A stretch of DNA of 64,000 nt from Asterella californica (lineage: Eukaryota; Streptophyta; Marchantiopsida; Marchantiales; Aytoniaceae), in assembly GCA_036924285.1 (NCBI GenBank), contig JAYKYS010000039.1:1-64000 (forward strand), given 5' to 3'. The notes below the pieces were generated by a model. The model did no database searches, had not been told where the DNA came from, and saw nothing but the letters and a program-made list of their open reading frames with translations. The position numbers and the translations under genes are program-made. This document shows, piece after piece, positions 22,966 to 34,307 of the stretch; within the stretch, counting starts at the first letter, position 1; each line of letters starts with the position of its first letter.

Positions 22966-24211
22966 GAAGCATACGTTAGAACATAACTTAAACTAAAATC
23001 TGAATTTATTATATGATACCCTAAACAAAATCTAACCCTGTCAATATAATTAGTTACTTTTTCTCAAGATGATTTAAATTGCTTCATAACAGATTACCAA
23101 CAAAAACTAAGTAAACAAGGAAATATGGGCTTGCAATGGAATTGTTGGTTATTCATTAACGACTTTGATCTAGATCTAATTTAACTCACATTCATGGTTA
23201 TTCATCTTCCTTCCATCTGAAGATAGAAGAGTACAACAAGCTTAATTTATTACCTAACCCTCAGGAAAAATTAGGTGATAAATTCTTAGCATGCAATTGT
23301 ACTCTAGAAAATGCATTTGTCTGTGTTCAGTTTATAGATTATTTCTGCATATTGTCATGAATATAAATCTAAATATCATTTAATATTTAACATAAATAGA
23401 TTTTATATTCTTCATAATTTACTTATATTTCCTTATAATATTTATATAATTTTGAATAACATAAAGAGAAAAATTCCAAAAGTTCGATCGAGCATGGTTA
23501 TTAACTCATTCCTCCCCTCCTCAGCATCCCTTTCTCTTCTTACAATACGCGACGAAAGTCGTTCCTTCTTCCCGGTTGTTACAATCCACGTATATGTATT
23601 CTAACGCATTACAACAAGAAGAAGCGCGACGCAATGAATACCTAAGGATAGGAAGACCCCATCAAACAACAAATAGCTACGCTTATAATGGAAATGCGAA
23701 AATATGCGTTAGTGTTTTGTCGTCTCTCTCCTTTCCGGGTTTCACAGCACCTCTCTCCATCCCCGGCTCGCACTAACCCTATGCTAATACGACAACATAC
23801 ATTACGCTACAAAAAGCTCCATTCCTTTCGAGTTCTCACAATCGACGTATAACTATGCTATAACTAACGAAGAGAATGATAGTGAAAAGTTTCCCACTAC
23901 ATGAACAGTTACTCCTTTTCCTGGTTATGGTTCTATGCGCTTAACTTTTCTGATCTCTTCTCGTAGGTCTGGTCACCGGGTGCACTATTCTTTCCCTTTC
24001 GAAACCGATGATTGACCGCTGAGTGGTTTGGATTAAGATTAGTATGATTTAGTTTCTCTAGTTAGCGCTCTAGTCTCGTCCGATGACTTGGTCCAGCATA
24101 TGTGAAACCAGGCCCATGCTACGAATGTAAGTCGAGACAGTGCGGAAGGTCTGAATCGTTTACCTCACACTCCAGTGAAGGCAGGGTAGTGTTCTTAGAT
24201 GTCGTTATTTA

Positions 24212-25501
24212 GTGAGAGTTTCATCGACCGATAGTTACACTCTGAACACTGCAAAAATGATGCCACGAAAAGTTATTCATGGACTGGATGTCGTCCATCC
24301 AAAAAGTTTCACTCGCTCCTCGATCAGGAGGAAATTCCAGCTTCCTGTTTTCCAATATGAACGCCTTGAGCAGAAAGGGGTTTCTTCAGGTGAAGCTCCA
24401 AACTCTCTCCTCAGCAGATTGTGGTGCAATCTTTTGGACTCACAAGCTAGTATGTATACTAGGTAGAAGAACAAAGGACTGGAACGAGAAAACCGAAATT
24501 GATCGAATATTTAACTAACCCGCCAAAGAAATGAAGCTAGAGATCGGGGAAGGTTAACAACGAGAGGGAGGAGCAGCAGCAGCAGGAAGAAAGGCTTCTG
24601 TCAGACCGTTTTCAGTCACTTCTGTATATACTGTCGGCTGGATATACGGTGAGCAGCAATAGAAGGAAAGACTTTTATTCAGATGCTTGTTCGATCACGT
24701 CTATGTATCGTCAAGACGAATGTAAAGCACTGTGTAATATAAGATTCTCGAACGTGCAAAATTAGAGGCTTATTAGGTATAGTACAAAGCTATCAGGTAT
24801 ACGTCCTAGCACAGCACATCCAGTTGCCCAAATCCCAGCATATCTTCAGCCAGGGCAAGGATCCGTTATCGAGCATGAACAGCGGCCACATGATCGGTCA
24901 TTGACAAATTGGTTTCCGAAGACGCTGAAGAATCTCCAGCAGGGTTTCTGGAACGATGTGCACAAGAGTGGAACAGGCGATTAGATCACAAGTACTTCAG
25001 ACTTTTGACAATTATTATTTCTACCTGACCAACAATTATGCTCGATCAGCTTAGTCGACACAACAGATGCCAGTCAGTCAAGATCCTTCCAACCAACGAG
25101 TGCAGCCGCTTTCTCTCGCTCTCTCAAATGCATTTGTAAATTTGTGTTCTACACAGCAACCTCAGTATTCTTGTTTCCTGACCTGGGTAGATGGATCTTC
25201 AGTTGGAAGGAACTTGATCGGGAAACATGATGATATAACCGGGGTAATATATGGGAGCAGAGCTATCAAAGATCCAGGAATGGAATGTAAAAGCCTGGAA
25301 ATTTCATAACACAGGCCGACGAGTGTCAATTCACTTGCTAGATTGTCTGTTGCGCAACAAAAACAACAAGCACGAGACGATACTTGATTGATGTTAACAA
25401 GAGAAAGTCGCAATCCGATAAAACTGAGTGCCACCTAGTAATTTTTAACCTTGGCCGTTGCGCGAGCACTTGTATCGGTTCGTTCATATAAATATGATTG
25501 C
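24212..25501. other. no recognised gene
   Basis: GC content rises relative to the preceding region. Overlapping short frames on both strands (24212-24518, 25067-25434) carry no motif I recognise. Confidence 0.35.
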
Positions 25502-25880
25502 TCATAGGGATGAAAAGTTAGAAGTTTGACGAAGAGATGGGAGTAGGAGAACAGTCGACGTAGGGGATGAGGATGTAGACTGAAAGGTAACGACATCGCT
25601 CTGAGGAGTCGGCAAATGATTTAATAATGGTTTGACAACCACCACTTCCACAACACGGGCAAATTTATCCGGACTCTCAAATAAACCGGTATTCACGACG
25701 TCCGGATCTGCTGGGCCTTTGTTTTGGGCAGTCGTTCTCTTCGAGAGATAATTAACTTCTCCCACGAAGTCTCCGAGTAAGGCACGATGCAAGCTGTGTA
25801 GTGCCTCATACCTGACGTCGATGGCCGGATCATGCAAACAGTTAACGTCCTTGTTGATTATCTTCATTAGCTCTTCATCA
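25502..25880 (-). pseudogene. HEAT-repeat fragment resembling DNAAF5/HEATR2 N-terminus
   Basis: The frame opens DEELMKIINKDVNCLHDP near 25880, continues VRYEALHSLHRALLG, and reaches VVVVKPLLNH. A 1-nt slip near 25614 then continues FADSSERCRYLSVYIL. Two HEAT repeats with the D-x2-E-x-C-R turn are visible. Spacing and wording match the start of the dynein axonemal assembly factor 5 family, a cytoplasmic factor for preassembling ciliary dynein arms. It would make sense in a plant with swimming sperm. Only the N-terminal region is present, with a frameshift. Another HEAT protein is possible. Confidence 0.45.
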
Positions 25881-25976
25881 GATTACTCTGTGTGGGAACC
25901 AACGACCCTTCGACGTCAGCTATGCCCTCTTCTTGCAGTTCGCTTGTACTTCTCTCGGCACAACTGTCTGCTAACA

Positions 25977-26369
25977 TTAGACAACTATCCTCCTCACCAT
26001 TCGTCGAAGGATCGCCTCATCATCGCTGTTTTCCACAGCTGGGATTTTGGACGGCCGCTCAAGGACTTCCTCGTAGGATGTTCCGCTTAGCCGGGGATCT
26101 TCAAAAGTTTTAGTGTCTGCAACTGCGACTTGCATCGTCAACTCGGGACTCTTCTCTTTTTCCACGTTCTCGAGGATTGATCTTGCTTGTTTCTCTTTTT
26201 CAAGCCTGCGAAGTATTGCTTTTGCAGTGCTCCGTAAGCCATTGTGATGTCCATTCAACTTCGTCGTATTACTGTGATGTCTTGGTATTCCCAGAATAAA
26301 TGGTTGAGTGTCACAAGCACCACCACCATCACCATGGTTTGCATCAAAGGAGGTTAAGATAAGAATCAC
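25977..26369 (-). CDS. 130-codon charged frame upstream of the HEAT fragment
   Basis: Contains a charged helical stretch (AILRRLEKEKQARSILENVE) and SDDEAILRRMVRRIVV. It lies just upstream of the HEATR2-like fragment on the same strand and could be its 5' part or an unrelated frame. No domain recognised. The 15-bp hairpin at 26353-26389 overlaps its start. Confidence 0.2.
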   Translation of the reverse strand: MILILTSFDANHGDGGGACDTQPFILGIPRHHSNTTKLNGHHNGLRSTAKAILRRLEKEKQARSILENVEKEKSPELTMQVAVADTKTFEDPRLSGTSYEEVLERPSKIPAVENSDDEAILRRMVRRIVV

Positions 26370-26389
26370 TTGAAGATTCTTATCTTAAC
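26353..26389. repeat. perfect 15-bp inverted repeat, 7-nt loop
   Basis: GTTAAGATAAGAATC at 26353-26367 pairs perfectly with 26375-26389 around ACTTGAA. It resembles the hairpins at 3301 and 33259 in arm length and loop size. Confidence 0.85.
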
Positions 26390-28673
26390 GCATTCCAGTT
26401 TGTCTGAGACTTAGGAACGTGATTTCGTGTCACAACAAACTGATTCTTTAATGTTTGCCAAATATCTGAAACTGACCGTAACTCGGTTTTGTCCTTGCCA
26501 CCTCCATGAATGACTTCACAATAACGAAGAGCAAACCGATCAAAACTCCGACTTATTACTTAATATTTCTCCACAAGTGAACGAACAATCCTAATATCAA
26601 GATAACTGCACACAAAGGAAACACAATTTTGTGAGAGGTACTGCTATAAGGGAGAGAAAGATGTAGAACCCAAACCACAGCAAGGAAGGTAAAAGAGACT
26701 GTGAACCTTAGTTATGGAACGGTAACATAGGCTCATATACCATAGTCAATCACCGTACAGTTGATGGATTCAAGGGCCCTCGCGCACAGAGCTAAGTGAT
26801 TTAATCCGAACTATCAATTCCTCTCAAGCAGAACCTGTAATACAATTTCCTGAGGTATCAACCTTTCTCTCCAAATTCAATTAAACCCGTAAGAGGTAAT
26901 GAACAGAAGTACACCCTACCTAACTAGAACATACATGCCTAGGATGAAGTAAAAACACTCGGAGTTACAACATAGGTTGTAACTTCCTGAGGTTTGAGCC
27001 CCTGTCACGACCCTGTGAGCTCCATTAAGTAACTGAATGGTGACGGTCGATAAAGACATGTGCTTCGATTGTGTACGCTTCGATCATGTTGCAACAGAAG
27101 TCGTGGATTACCAAAAACAACACGTTGGAGGTACATGTCCGAGCCCTTCTAACGATAAGAATGAAAGGCACTCAGTAAATAGATTCTCCAAAGTCATTTG
27201 GATAATACAAAAGATAAAGAGAAAAACCCCATTTGACATAAAAATTCCCCTGTTTCAGTAGATCGGTTTCAGGAATACCAACGAGTTAGATGGTGCACTA
27301 CCCATATGTTGTTACTCTGAGAACAACAAAACCTAAATCCTGAAGCTTGACTGCACGGGTTCTGTAGAATACAAAAATTCGCTTGATCACACCCCAGTAA
27401 GTTCCTTGAACTTGAACCTTCTTACTATGTATGGCTTGATCACAACCCTGACTTGCTGTTGTCTGTAAAACCAGTCACTTTGTGATGTTATTCACATATG
27501 AGACTCACATATTAAATTTCCGAGCATGTATGGTCTAACTATTTTGAATAATGTAAAAAATTTAAATTACAGTTATATTTAGTCACATATGAGACTCTAC
27601 ATATTAAATTTCTGAGCATGTATGGTCTAACTATTTTGAATAATGTAAAAAATTCAAATTACAGTTATATTTAGTCAAGGTTCGAAGCACTAAAATGATG
27701 AACCAAAAGATAAAATTACTGGTTCTACTGTCAATAATCCGTCAGGGATATGATCAATTCTAGTGCCGATCGCACTAGCAGGCTGCTTCCGAATAGCGTT
27801 GGACCAGATTTGGTGATTCTAACCATTGCGTTTCTGAACAAGCTAATCTACCATCATTGATAGTCAATCAACCAATGGCTGAGAGCGGAGCCCGGCATAA
27901 AGGTTCTAGGTCAAACTAATCAAGGCAATTAATCAGCAGAACTTATCATACTGTAAAAAGTACGAGGGTGCACGACAGTTCGAAGACATGAAACTCAAGA
28001 ATCGAGTGAAAGTGATGAGGGAAAAGCACTCTCTAAAAGAAAAGGAGTGCGTTTTGGAATGTTCAGAAGGAAAATTCATCGATTTTGCTTCTATTTAGTA
28101 TTTTACTGTCCAGATGCTCGAAGGTCTTCTACATGAGAGGATCAGCCATGCGAACGTACTCCCTGGGCTCACACCAATCCGGATAAGCTTCGTAGAAGAC
28201 ATTGTAACCGCCGTGCAAAATACATGCGAGGGAAACCGAGCTCCGGATAGAGCTCAATGTGATTTCTGTGATTCCCAATAGATGTGACGCTTCCTGTCAA
28301 GATTCCTTATATGTCTGAACAGCTTTGGTGCTCGGGCAGATGAGAACTCACAGTGTAATATGACTGCAACCTTCTTCCCCACTTAGAGTACAACCTTTAG
28401 ATACTGCTCGGGTCTGGGAGACTCAAAACTCTCCTTTATGTGACCACCAGTGTACTCGAACTTGTGGCGAGAATTATAAGCACGACATCGTTTGGAAACT
28501 TTCGCTCTCGCTCTCCTGACAGAAGTTCCTCCATGTTTTCAGTTCTTCGCTCTTGATTTGAGAAATAGTACAAAGTCATAATTAATTTCAGAATTTCAGA
28601 ATCTCTGATATGCTCATCGGTAATTAGATGGACTGCCATATGCATTCACTGAATCGGATTCTCTCTGTATATT
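26390..28673. other. intergenic, no recognised gene
   Basis: No motif-bearing frame. GCTTGATCACACCCC at 27381 and GCTTGATCACAACCC near 27433 echo the 12-mer in the ends of the element at 57.9 kb. Confidence 0.4.
27492..27674. repeat. 91-bp tandem duplication
   Basis: 27492-27582 is repeated at 27583-27674, beginning TCACATATGAGACTC and ending ACAGTTATATTTAG. Units differ at only a few positions. Confidence 0.9.
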
Positions 28674-28949
28674 TTGGTACCCTCAAAGGTTGTCGTGGGG
28701 GTAGAATCTCTTCAGACTGAAGTTCAGAAGCACTTGCAGAGACATACTTTTCTGGGGTTTTGTGGCATGGGAGGTGTTGGTAAAACGACCATGGCAAGGG
28801 TAGCGTTCAACACCCTGTCTGTCACATTTGAGTACACTTGTTTCGTGAGTGAAGTGAAGCTGATCCAGGGAAACAAGGAAGAGATCAAGGAGAAGGTTTG
28901 GAAGAACATGCGTCGCCATGGCCAGTCTATCTACTGTTATGCTCGGTAA
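28674..28949 (+). pseudogene. NB-ARC (NLR immune receptor) P-loop fragment
   Basis: The frame reads VVVGVESLQTEVQKHL, then LGFCGMGGVGKTTMARVAFN, the P-loop (kinase 1a) of plant NB-ARC ATPases, followed by TCFVSEVK at the usual distance. NLRs are cytoplasmic immune receptors that switch between ADP and ATP states. Only the first 60-80 residues of the NB-ARC are present. The frame ends in TAA just after 28946 and I find no kinase-2, GLPL or LRR sequence downstream. It is a truncated fragment or a single exon of a broken gene. Confidence 0.65.
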
Positions 28950-31900
28950 TTCACACTGTTCTCCCAAAGGAACAGAGTCATCCTCAAGCGAACTGAAGGG
29001 CGAGGGAACATCGAGTTCACAAGCATCAAACGCCGTTCTGGTCATTACAGAAGGTGTCCCTTTGCTGATCAAACAGCTTGAAGGGACTTCAGAGGCGGGC
29101 ACAGATTAGGAGACCACTAGACGTCAACGTCCTTGAATTGGTTCTCCGATATACTGATCTTGCTTGTATGAACAACTGAGAGGCGATACTGTGACGTCAG
29201 AGGATAACTGCTCAACTTCCGCCTCCATCATATGCATTCAAATGGTACTGATAAAATACTGGTGTCCAAAGCATTCACAACGACAGACCGTCGTTGAGAT
29301 CCTCAACTGTAACGTAAGCTCCATCTTCGCACTCGAGCTAAAAGAGCGAGTGTCCATCCCAGAGCGCAGGCAAGAGACACTGCAGAAATCCAAACAAAAT
29401 TTTCCAAGAACGATGAAACTCTGTCTCCGTCGGTCCGTGTGTTTATACAATCCTTATAAATTACCCCGCACAAGGCATTCGAGTCAATCCGATCAGCAAA
29501 GATTTGTTTGCCGCATCATAAGGAAAAGGAGAACTGGTAAAAGGGAAAGTGACATATCCCGTCTATGCCCCAAAAGCATCTGAAGTGACGCTTGATTTAC
29601 GACTACAATGACCAACCCGTGTTGTTTCCCTACCGTCTTCTGCATACACATATCAACCAGACACACGCGTACACAGTTCCAACGGACACTCATCCTTCAG
29701 CATAGGAAACTTTCATATGTGGATCAATCCAGACAGTTATTGGGGTGAATGATCCACAAACGCACACAAATACTTTCTCCACTGCAAAAGAAGTTCACTC
29801 AACAGCGCAGTAGACACAGCCGCTATAGGAATTAGGGGCCAAACTCTTAGAACCGTTGTGTCTGCTCGCTCTTGGTTGGGACCGGAGACTAATTTCAGAA
29901 GGAGGTAGCGAGTCAAATCTTTCAATCATAGGCTCAATCTCAGTCGAAAACTTGGGACAAGTGAGACTTCAAACCCTCAGCTGAAAGACCAAACTCACTG
30001 AGAGGACTTGCCGTGAGAATCGACTCTGCTTGACTTCTTAAGCTTCTTACGAGTCGAAGGCCACGGTTCAAACCGTGAGGTGACTGAATCAACCACTACC
30101 GCTCACCCCGTGTGGAACACGAGTGACCATGAGCCTCCTCGATGAGAGTGCACAAGTAAAAGAGAGAAAGTTTACAGCAGTTATGCAGACCTCTCACATT
30201 GTGAAAGCTGTTTTGGATTGTGGACCTTGCCTCATAGCAGTGCCGGAGCTGATCGAATTCACTCCTACGGTTTCTCGGATCAACGTACTCTCAGCAGGTG
30301 TCTTGTAAATTTGGGCGCACGAAGTTTTATTTTAACTTGCTCCCAAGAGTTGTTCAATGTGGTGATCATTGTGTCAATCTATCTACAGGACTTTGACATA
30401 GGAAGGGAACTGAACACAACGATGGAAATAGGTCCAGGCTAAGCATTCAAAGGTGTCGTGGAGTTTTGGATCTGTTATGATGACCTTTCGATCTCAAGCT
30501 TGTGACAATCACGCAAGGTAAACTCGTAAGAGAAACGGGACGCAATGGATAGCAAACGGATGGGAAGGCCCCCTCAAGCCAACTCGTAAGGATGGGTTCA
30601 GTGCCTACTTACAGTATCAAAATAGTCTACTCTGTGATGTTCACGTGCAGACTTGTGTAGAGTAATGCCCGGGTAGGAGGGTTCCCAGTGGAGAAGAGAA
30701 GGGAAGGCTCTTAGTGCGAGTCTTTACTGAGACATCACGGTCCATGGTGTGTGGTTTTCAGTAAAATGTATAGACTAGTTTCGATTGATTTGAGTTTGAG
30801 TGGTACTTTGGTCTCCTCTTATATCAAGGATCAAGGATCAGGGTATTATCGGTCTCTTACACCGGTAGAGGAAATATTGTCAGATAATAATGCACAAAAC
30901 TCAAAATAATAGTCTGAGATCGCTCTTTCCCGAGAACAGGTTTTCTTGCTACAGATAACAGCGACATTCCGATGACAAGGACTGAGCGGTCTGTGAACTC
31001 TCATCGTCAAGCGTAAACCCAGAACCTTCACCAGGAATGCTCCATAGTGCTAATGGCAGCATTGACCATTTGCAGCACTTCTGATTATGTCATGTCCCAA
31101 ACACTGCTTAGAGGACCAGATAGTCTCGAAAGTTCTCGTTCGCACTAAGCCTGAAGATTGCGATCGATAATCTCATGCGAGGATATTTTCCAGAAGCAAA
31201 CCTGTTTCTTGAGTTGATAAACTGTTGAGGTCATTCGCAGCCATTTCGTAGCGATTGGCTACTGTGGAATGCTGGACACAGTCTTGGAAAACAGATCACT
31301 CTGCATCAATCTGTTCCTTGACCGCCTGCAACTGCTCTATGCTCACTTTCACTACCAAGAAGCAGCGGCCAACTGATCTCCCCCTAAGATTCAACGCACT
31401 TTTCCTCCATTCTCTTTTCGATCGAATGTTCTCTCACCTTCACTGCCGTCATGCCGGTGTCCTCTCTCTCCCTCGAATCATCCTTCTCCAACCGCACTTC
31501 TGTAAACCCTACGCACAAACGATCAATCACAGATTCGAAAACGATCGCAAGCAAAGGGAAACTGATACGTCAGATGGGGCAAACATCCAACGGACAAGTT
31601 CCATATCTTACAAGGGGCTAGCACAAAACAAGGTGCCGCGCAGCGGAACTGTGAGGCTATGCATTTGGTAAAGAAGAGAATGTGCATCCAGTTAGAGACA
31701 AGAAATACTGAAAACGCATATGAAGCCCAAGCAGAGAGCATATTTCCATTTCTTTTGGCGATGGTTGGTTATGCAAACGAAAACCGAGACAGCCGCACTT
31801 GTCAAAACAGAAATTAAAACGCACACTAGAATCTTATCACAGCCGCGAGTATAGTAGACAAGATGCGTGAACAGACCATAACCATGCATAGCGGAGCGGA

Positions 31901-32048
31901 GCGCGTGAAATGTTTGCACTGCATCTCAGTAACCTGCAACTGAACCCGCACCGTCATCTTACTGAATCGCGCTGCACGGTTTCCTATACAGGAATACTTC
32001 AAACATAAGCGTCAGACAGTCAAACAAATAACAAGGTCGTGATCTTAC
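28950..32048. other. intergenic, unassigned frames
   Basis: Frames at 29164-29583 (139 codons, plus) and 31255-31671 (138 codons, plus) are of moderate length but show no domain, signal peptide or membrane segment I can support. I see no NLR continuation. Confidence 0.35.
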
Positions 32049-32476
32049 AAGCAAGACGTGCCGTAGACCAAGGGTTGGCTTCCAGTCCTTTTCCAAAGTG
32101 TTGACACAGATTTCGCCGTTCTTATCGATATTCGGATGGAAGATCCTTGTCACGAAGTACCCTGCACAATGTGCAAAAGAAGAATGCGTGTCAGTATACA
32201 TCCCCGAGTAAACACAAGTAGGAACTACCTCAGCAAGCGATCGCTTCAAGTAAAGAAACTCAAGCTCAGAACTGTAATGTTCGCTGCTTTCCACTAAACT
32301 CTTCCTTGACTGGCCATCAATTTCTAGCTAGTAAACCAATTACCAAAGTGACACCATTAATAAATCAACACAGTTCTAAATTACAAGCTGTACTAACCTT
32401 TCGGTGGTGTCTGAGGGAAGTCCTGATTCAATATCCCGCTTCATGCGGAATATACCACCTTCATAAGGTGTACCAT
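32049..32476 (-). pseudogene. UBE2S/UBC22-like ubiquitin-conjugating enzyme, two exons
   Basis: Exon A (32476-32398) follows a TTTCAG acceptor and reads GTPYEGGIFRMK, then after a 1-nt slip NQDFPQTPPKG. It ends at a GT donor. Exon B (32161-32049) begins after TGCAG and reads [19 protein letters not shown], then [16 protein letters not shown], before GTAAGA. Splice phases agree (codon split G|GG). This is the E2 core of the UBE2S class, with GEICVN supplying the active-site Cys. These enzymes extend Lys11 chains for the anaphase-promoting complex. N-terminal and C-terminal exons are not found. The extra base in exon A marks a frameshift, so it is probably a fragment. Confidence 0.75.
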
Positions 32477-32855
32477 CTGAAAGCACAAAAATCGGTAGTA
32501 GTTAGAGTCACGAGAGATAGCAAATATAGAAGATCGTAGCAACTCTTCTTAGGACAGCTAGAATAAAACATACTGGTGTGCTAGACCTTCAACTCGAACG
32601 AAACTGCGCTCGTTAAAACATAGAAAGTCTTATGTGAAACCGTGCATCCAGCGAGAAGGTACAGCGATAGAAAGACAAACATCTCGAATATGTTCGAAAC
32701 ATACAACCTGCAATCTCCCCTGAACCGAGTCCGCAAGGCACTCAATCAGGCCGGCCAGCCAGCCCACATAGTTTGCTTATGTATCCGCTCGATGACTTGC
32801 AGCAAGAAGCAGCCCCTAACAAACTGTACTGATCAATCTCTCTTGGCATCGTCGT

Positions 32856-33025
32856 CAACGGAAGTAAACTGCTGCAGCTGCTAATTAGAACGTCCTTTGA
32901 AAAGGCGATTCATACACTAGCTTCAACGGAAGTAAACTGCTGCAGCTGCTGCTAATTAGAATGTCCTTTGAAAAGGCGATTCATAGACTAGCTTCAACGG
33001 AGGTAAACTGCTGCAGCTGCTAATT
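32856..33025. repeat. 68-71-bp direct repeat, two full copies and one partial
   Basis: Units start CAACGGARGTAAACTGCTGC at 32856, 32924 and 32995. The second has an extra GCT. Each contains CTGCAG and GAACGTCCTTTGAAAAGGCG-like wording. The third copy breaks off after CTAATT. Confidence 0.9.
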
Positions 33026-33258
33026 CTAAGGCCGGCGGGGAAATGGCTGCTCTGCTCAACGTCATACTGAACGGCGCGCACGGCGACATGATCCTTCCGG
33101 ACAGACTTTCATTGAGTGTACAGCAGAAAGCGGCATCAAGCCCCGAACAAACTGTTCAGACTGGAGGACGACATCTGAGAGCAGGGCAGGTGTCTGAGCA
33201 TGGCGCAAAGTATGGCTGCAACGAACGCGGATGCTAACCCCGCCAGCAGCAGTATCCC

Positions 33259-33292
33259 CATAAGCACATTCCAGAGCTGGAATGTGCTTATG
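33259..33292. repeat. perfect 15-bp inverted repeat, 4-nt loop
   Basis: CATAAGCACATTCCA at 33259-33273 and its reverse complement at 33278-33292 around GAGC. It lies about 80 bp upstream of the ankyrin gene start and could form a hairpin in its leader. Confidence 0.85.
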
Positions 33293-33680
33293 AGTAAATT
33301 TTGTGCCTCGTTGGGTCGAGAGAATTTGCCGGAGTTCATTGATCAGGGGGTGAACTTGTGCCTGCGCAGCTATGGCTGCAGAAAGCGTTCTTGCGTTCTT
33401 GTGGTTGTTCGCAGTAGGGCCCGCGCGCCTCGTATTAGAATTCATGGCCAGCTCCCCGCATCGAAGTCTAGTTTATTGTGCGAGAGACGCCGATCAGTAC
33501 ACGGCACTTCACAGAGCGGTCATGAGCGACAATCTGGAGATCGTCAGACTGCTCTTTCGCATCTACTCTACTTCCCCTTCCCTAGACCTGCACGCCCGGA
33601 ATGGCTGGACTGCTCTCCACATTGCCGTGTTCGCAGAAAATTTTGACATGGTCGATTTTCTGATGAAGTGGTACGACGAC

Positions 33681-33770
33681 AGCGATCATTCCCCACCTCG
33701 TGATTGGGACTTTCGCGACGACAACAGCGATCATTCCCCACCTCGTGATTGGGACTTTCGCGACGACATG
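33681..33770 (+). repeat. 45-bp in-frame tandem duplication in the ankyrin gene
   Basis: 33681-33725 and 33726-33770 are nearly identical and encode SDHSPPRDWDFRDD twice, between the second and third ankyrin repeats. The reading frame is kept, adding 15 residues. Confidence 0.95.
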
Positions 33771-34245
33771 TGGATGACTCCGCTGCAGTATGGAGTGTTG
33801 GAAGGCTTCAGCAAGGTCGTCGGCAGGCTACTGTATTCAAAAGCTTTCGGACACCATGTCAATTTTGTAGATTACTTCCGACGGTCGACCATGCACATGA
33901 CTTGCGGCCGTGGAGACTCTGTGCTGGTGCAGGAGCTGCTGGCTAAACCAGTCGTCGACTCGAATTCGGTCGATTGCTGCGGTTACACTCCTCTGCATTG
34001 GGCCGTGTATGTAAGCGCAGCTGAAATTGTGAGATCATCCGTCACCAAAACGACAGAGAGAACGATTAGAATGACTGAAGAAGACAGTCAGGGTCGGCCG
34101 GTTCTGCAAATTGCAGTAGAGCACCAAGAGATCAATCACAAAGTGGGCAAGGATATACAGAAGCTTCTGCTAACAGTTCCCGAAATGAAGAACGAGGTGG
34201 AGGGATTGTATCGAGACAGACAAGTATTCGTTGACGCCGCAAACG

Positions 34246-34307
34246 TAATCATCGTCGATGCAGCATTGATCGCCAGTAATCATCGTCGATGCAGCATTGA
34301 TCGCCAG
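34246..34307 (+). repeat. 31-bp tandem duplication breaking the PGG frame
   Basis: 34246-34276 (TAATCATCGTCGATGCAGCA..) is repeated exactly at 34277-34307. As 31 is not a multiple of three it causes the frameshift. The 290-codon frame from 34297 carries the rest of the gene. Confidence 0.95.

Larger units (their letters stand above)
16132..24211. other. gene-empty AT-rich region with dispersed hairpin repeats
   Basis: No convincing coding sequence on either strand. The region holds full and partial copies of one repeat family: partial pieces near 16545-16680, 17640-17725 and 23195-23300 share TTTATTACCTAACYCTTC-like and AGATGGRAGRGGTGAATA-like arms. Larger copies are listed separately. Confidence 0.5.

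Noticed and set aside
28950..29583. Continuation of the NLR gene
   Set aside because: No kinase-2, RNBS, GLPL, MHD or LRR motif appears in any frame downstream.
30040..30110. tRNA-like B-box GGTTCAAACC
   Set aside because: No A box at proper distance and no cloverleaf arms.
33136..33339. Minus-strand hydrophobic frame (NVLMGILLLAGLASAFVAAI) as a second PGG-protein membrane segment
   Set aside because: It is short, lacks a PGG motif and ankyrin repeats, and overlaps the hairpin, which makes both strands read alike.
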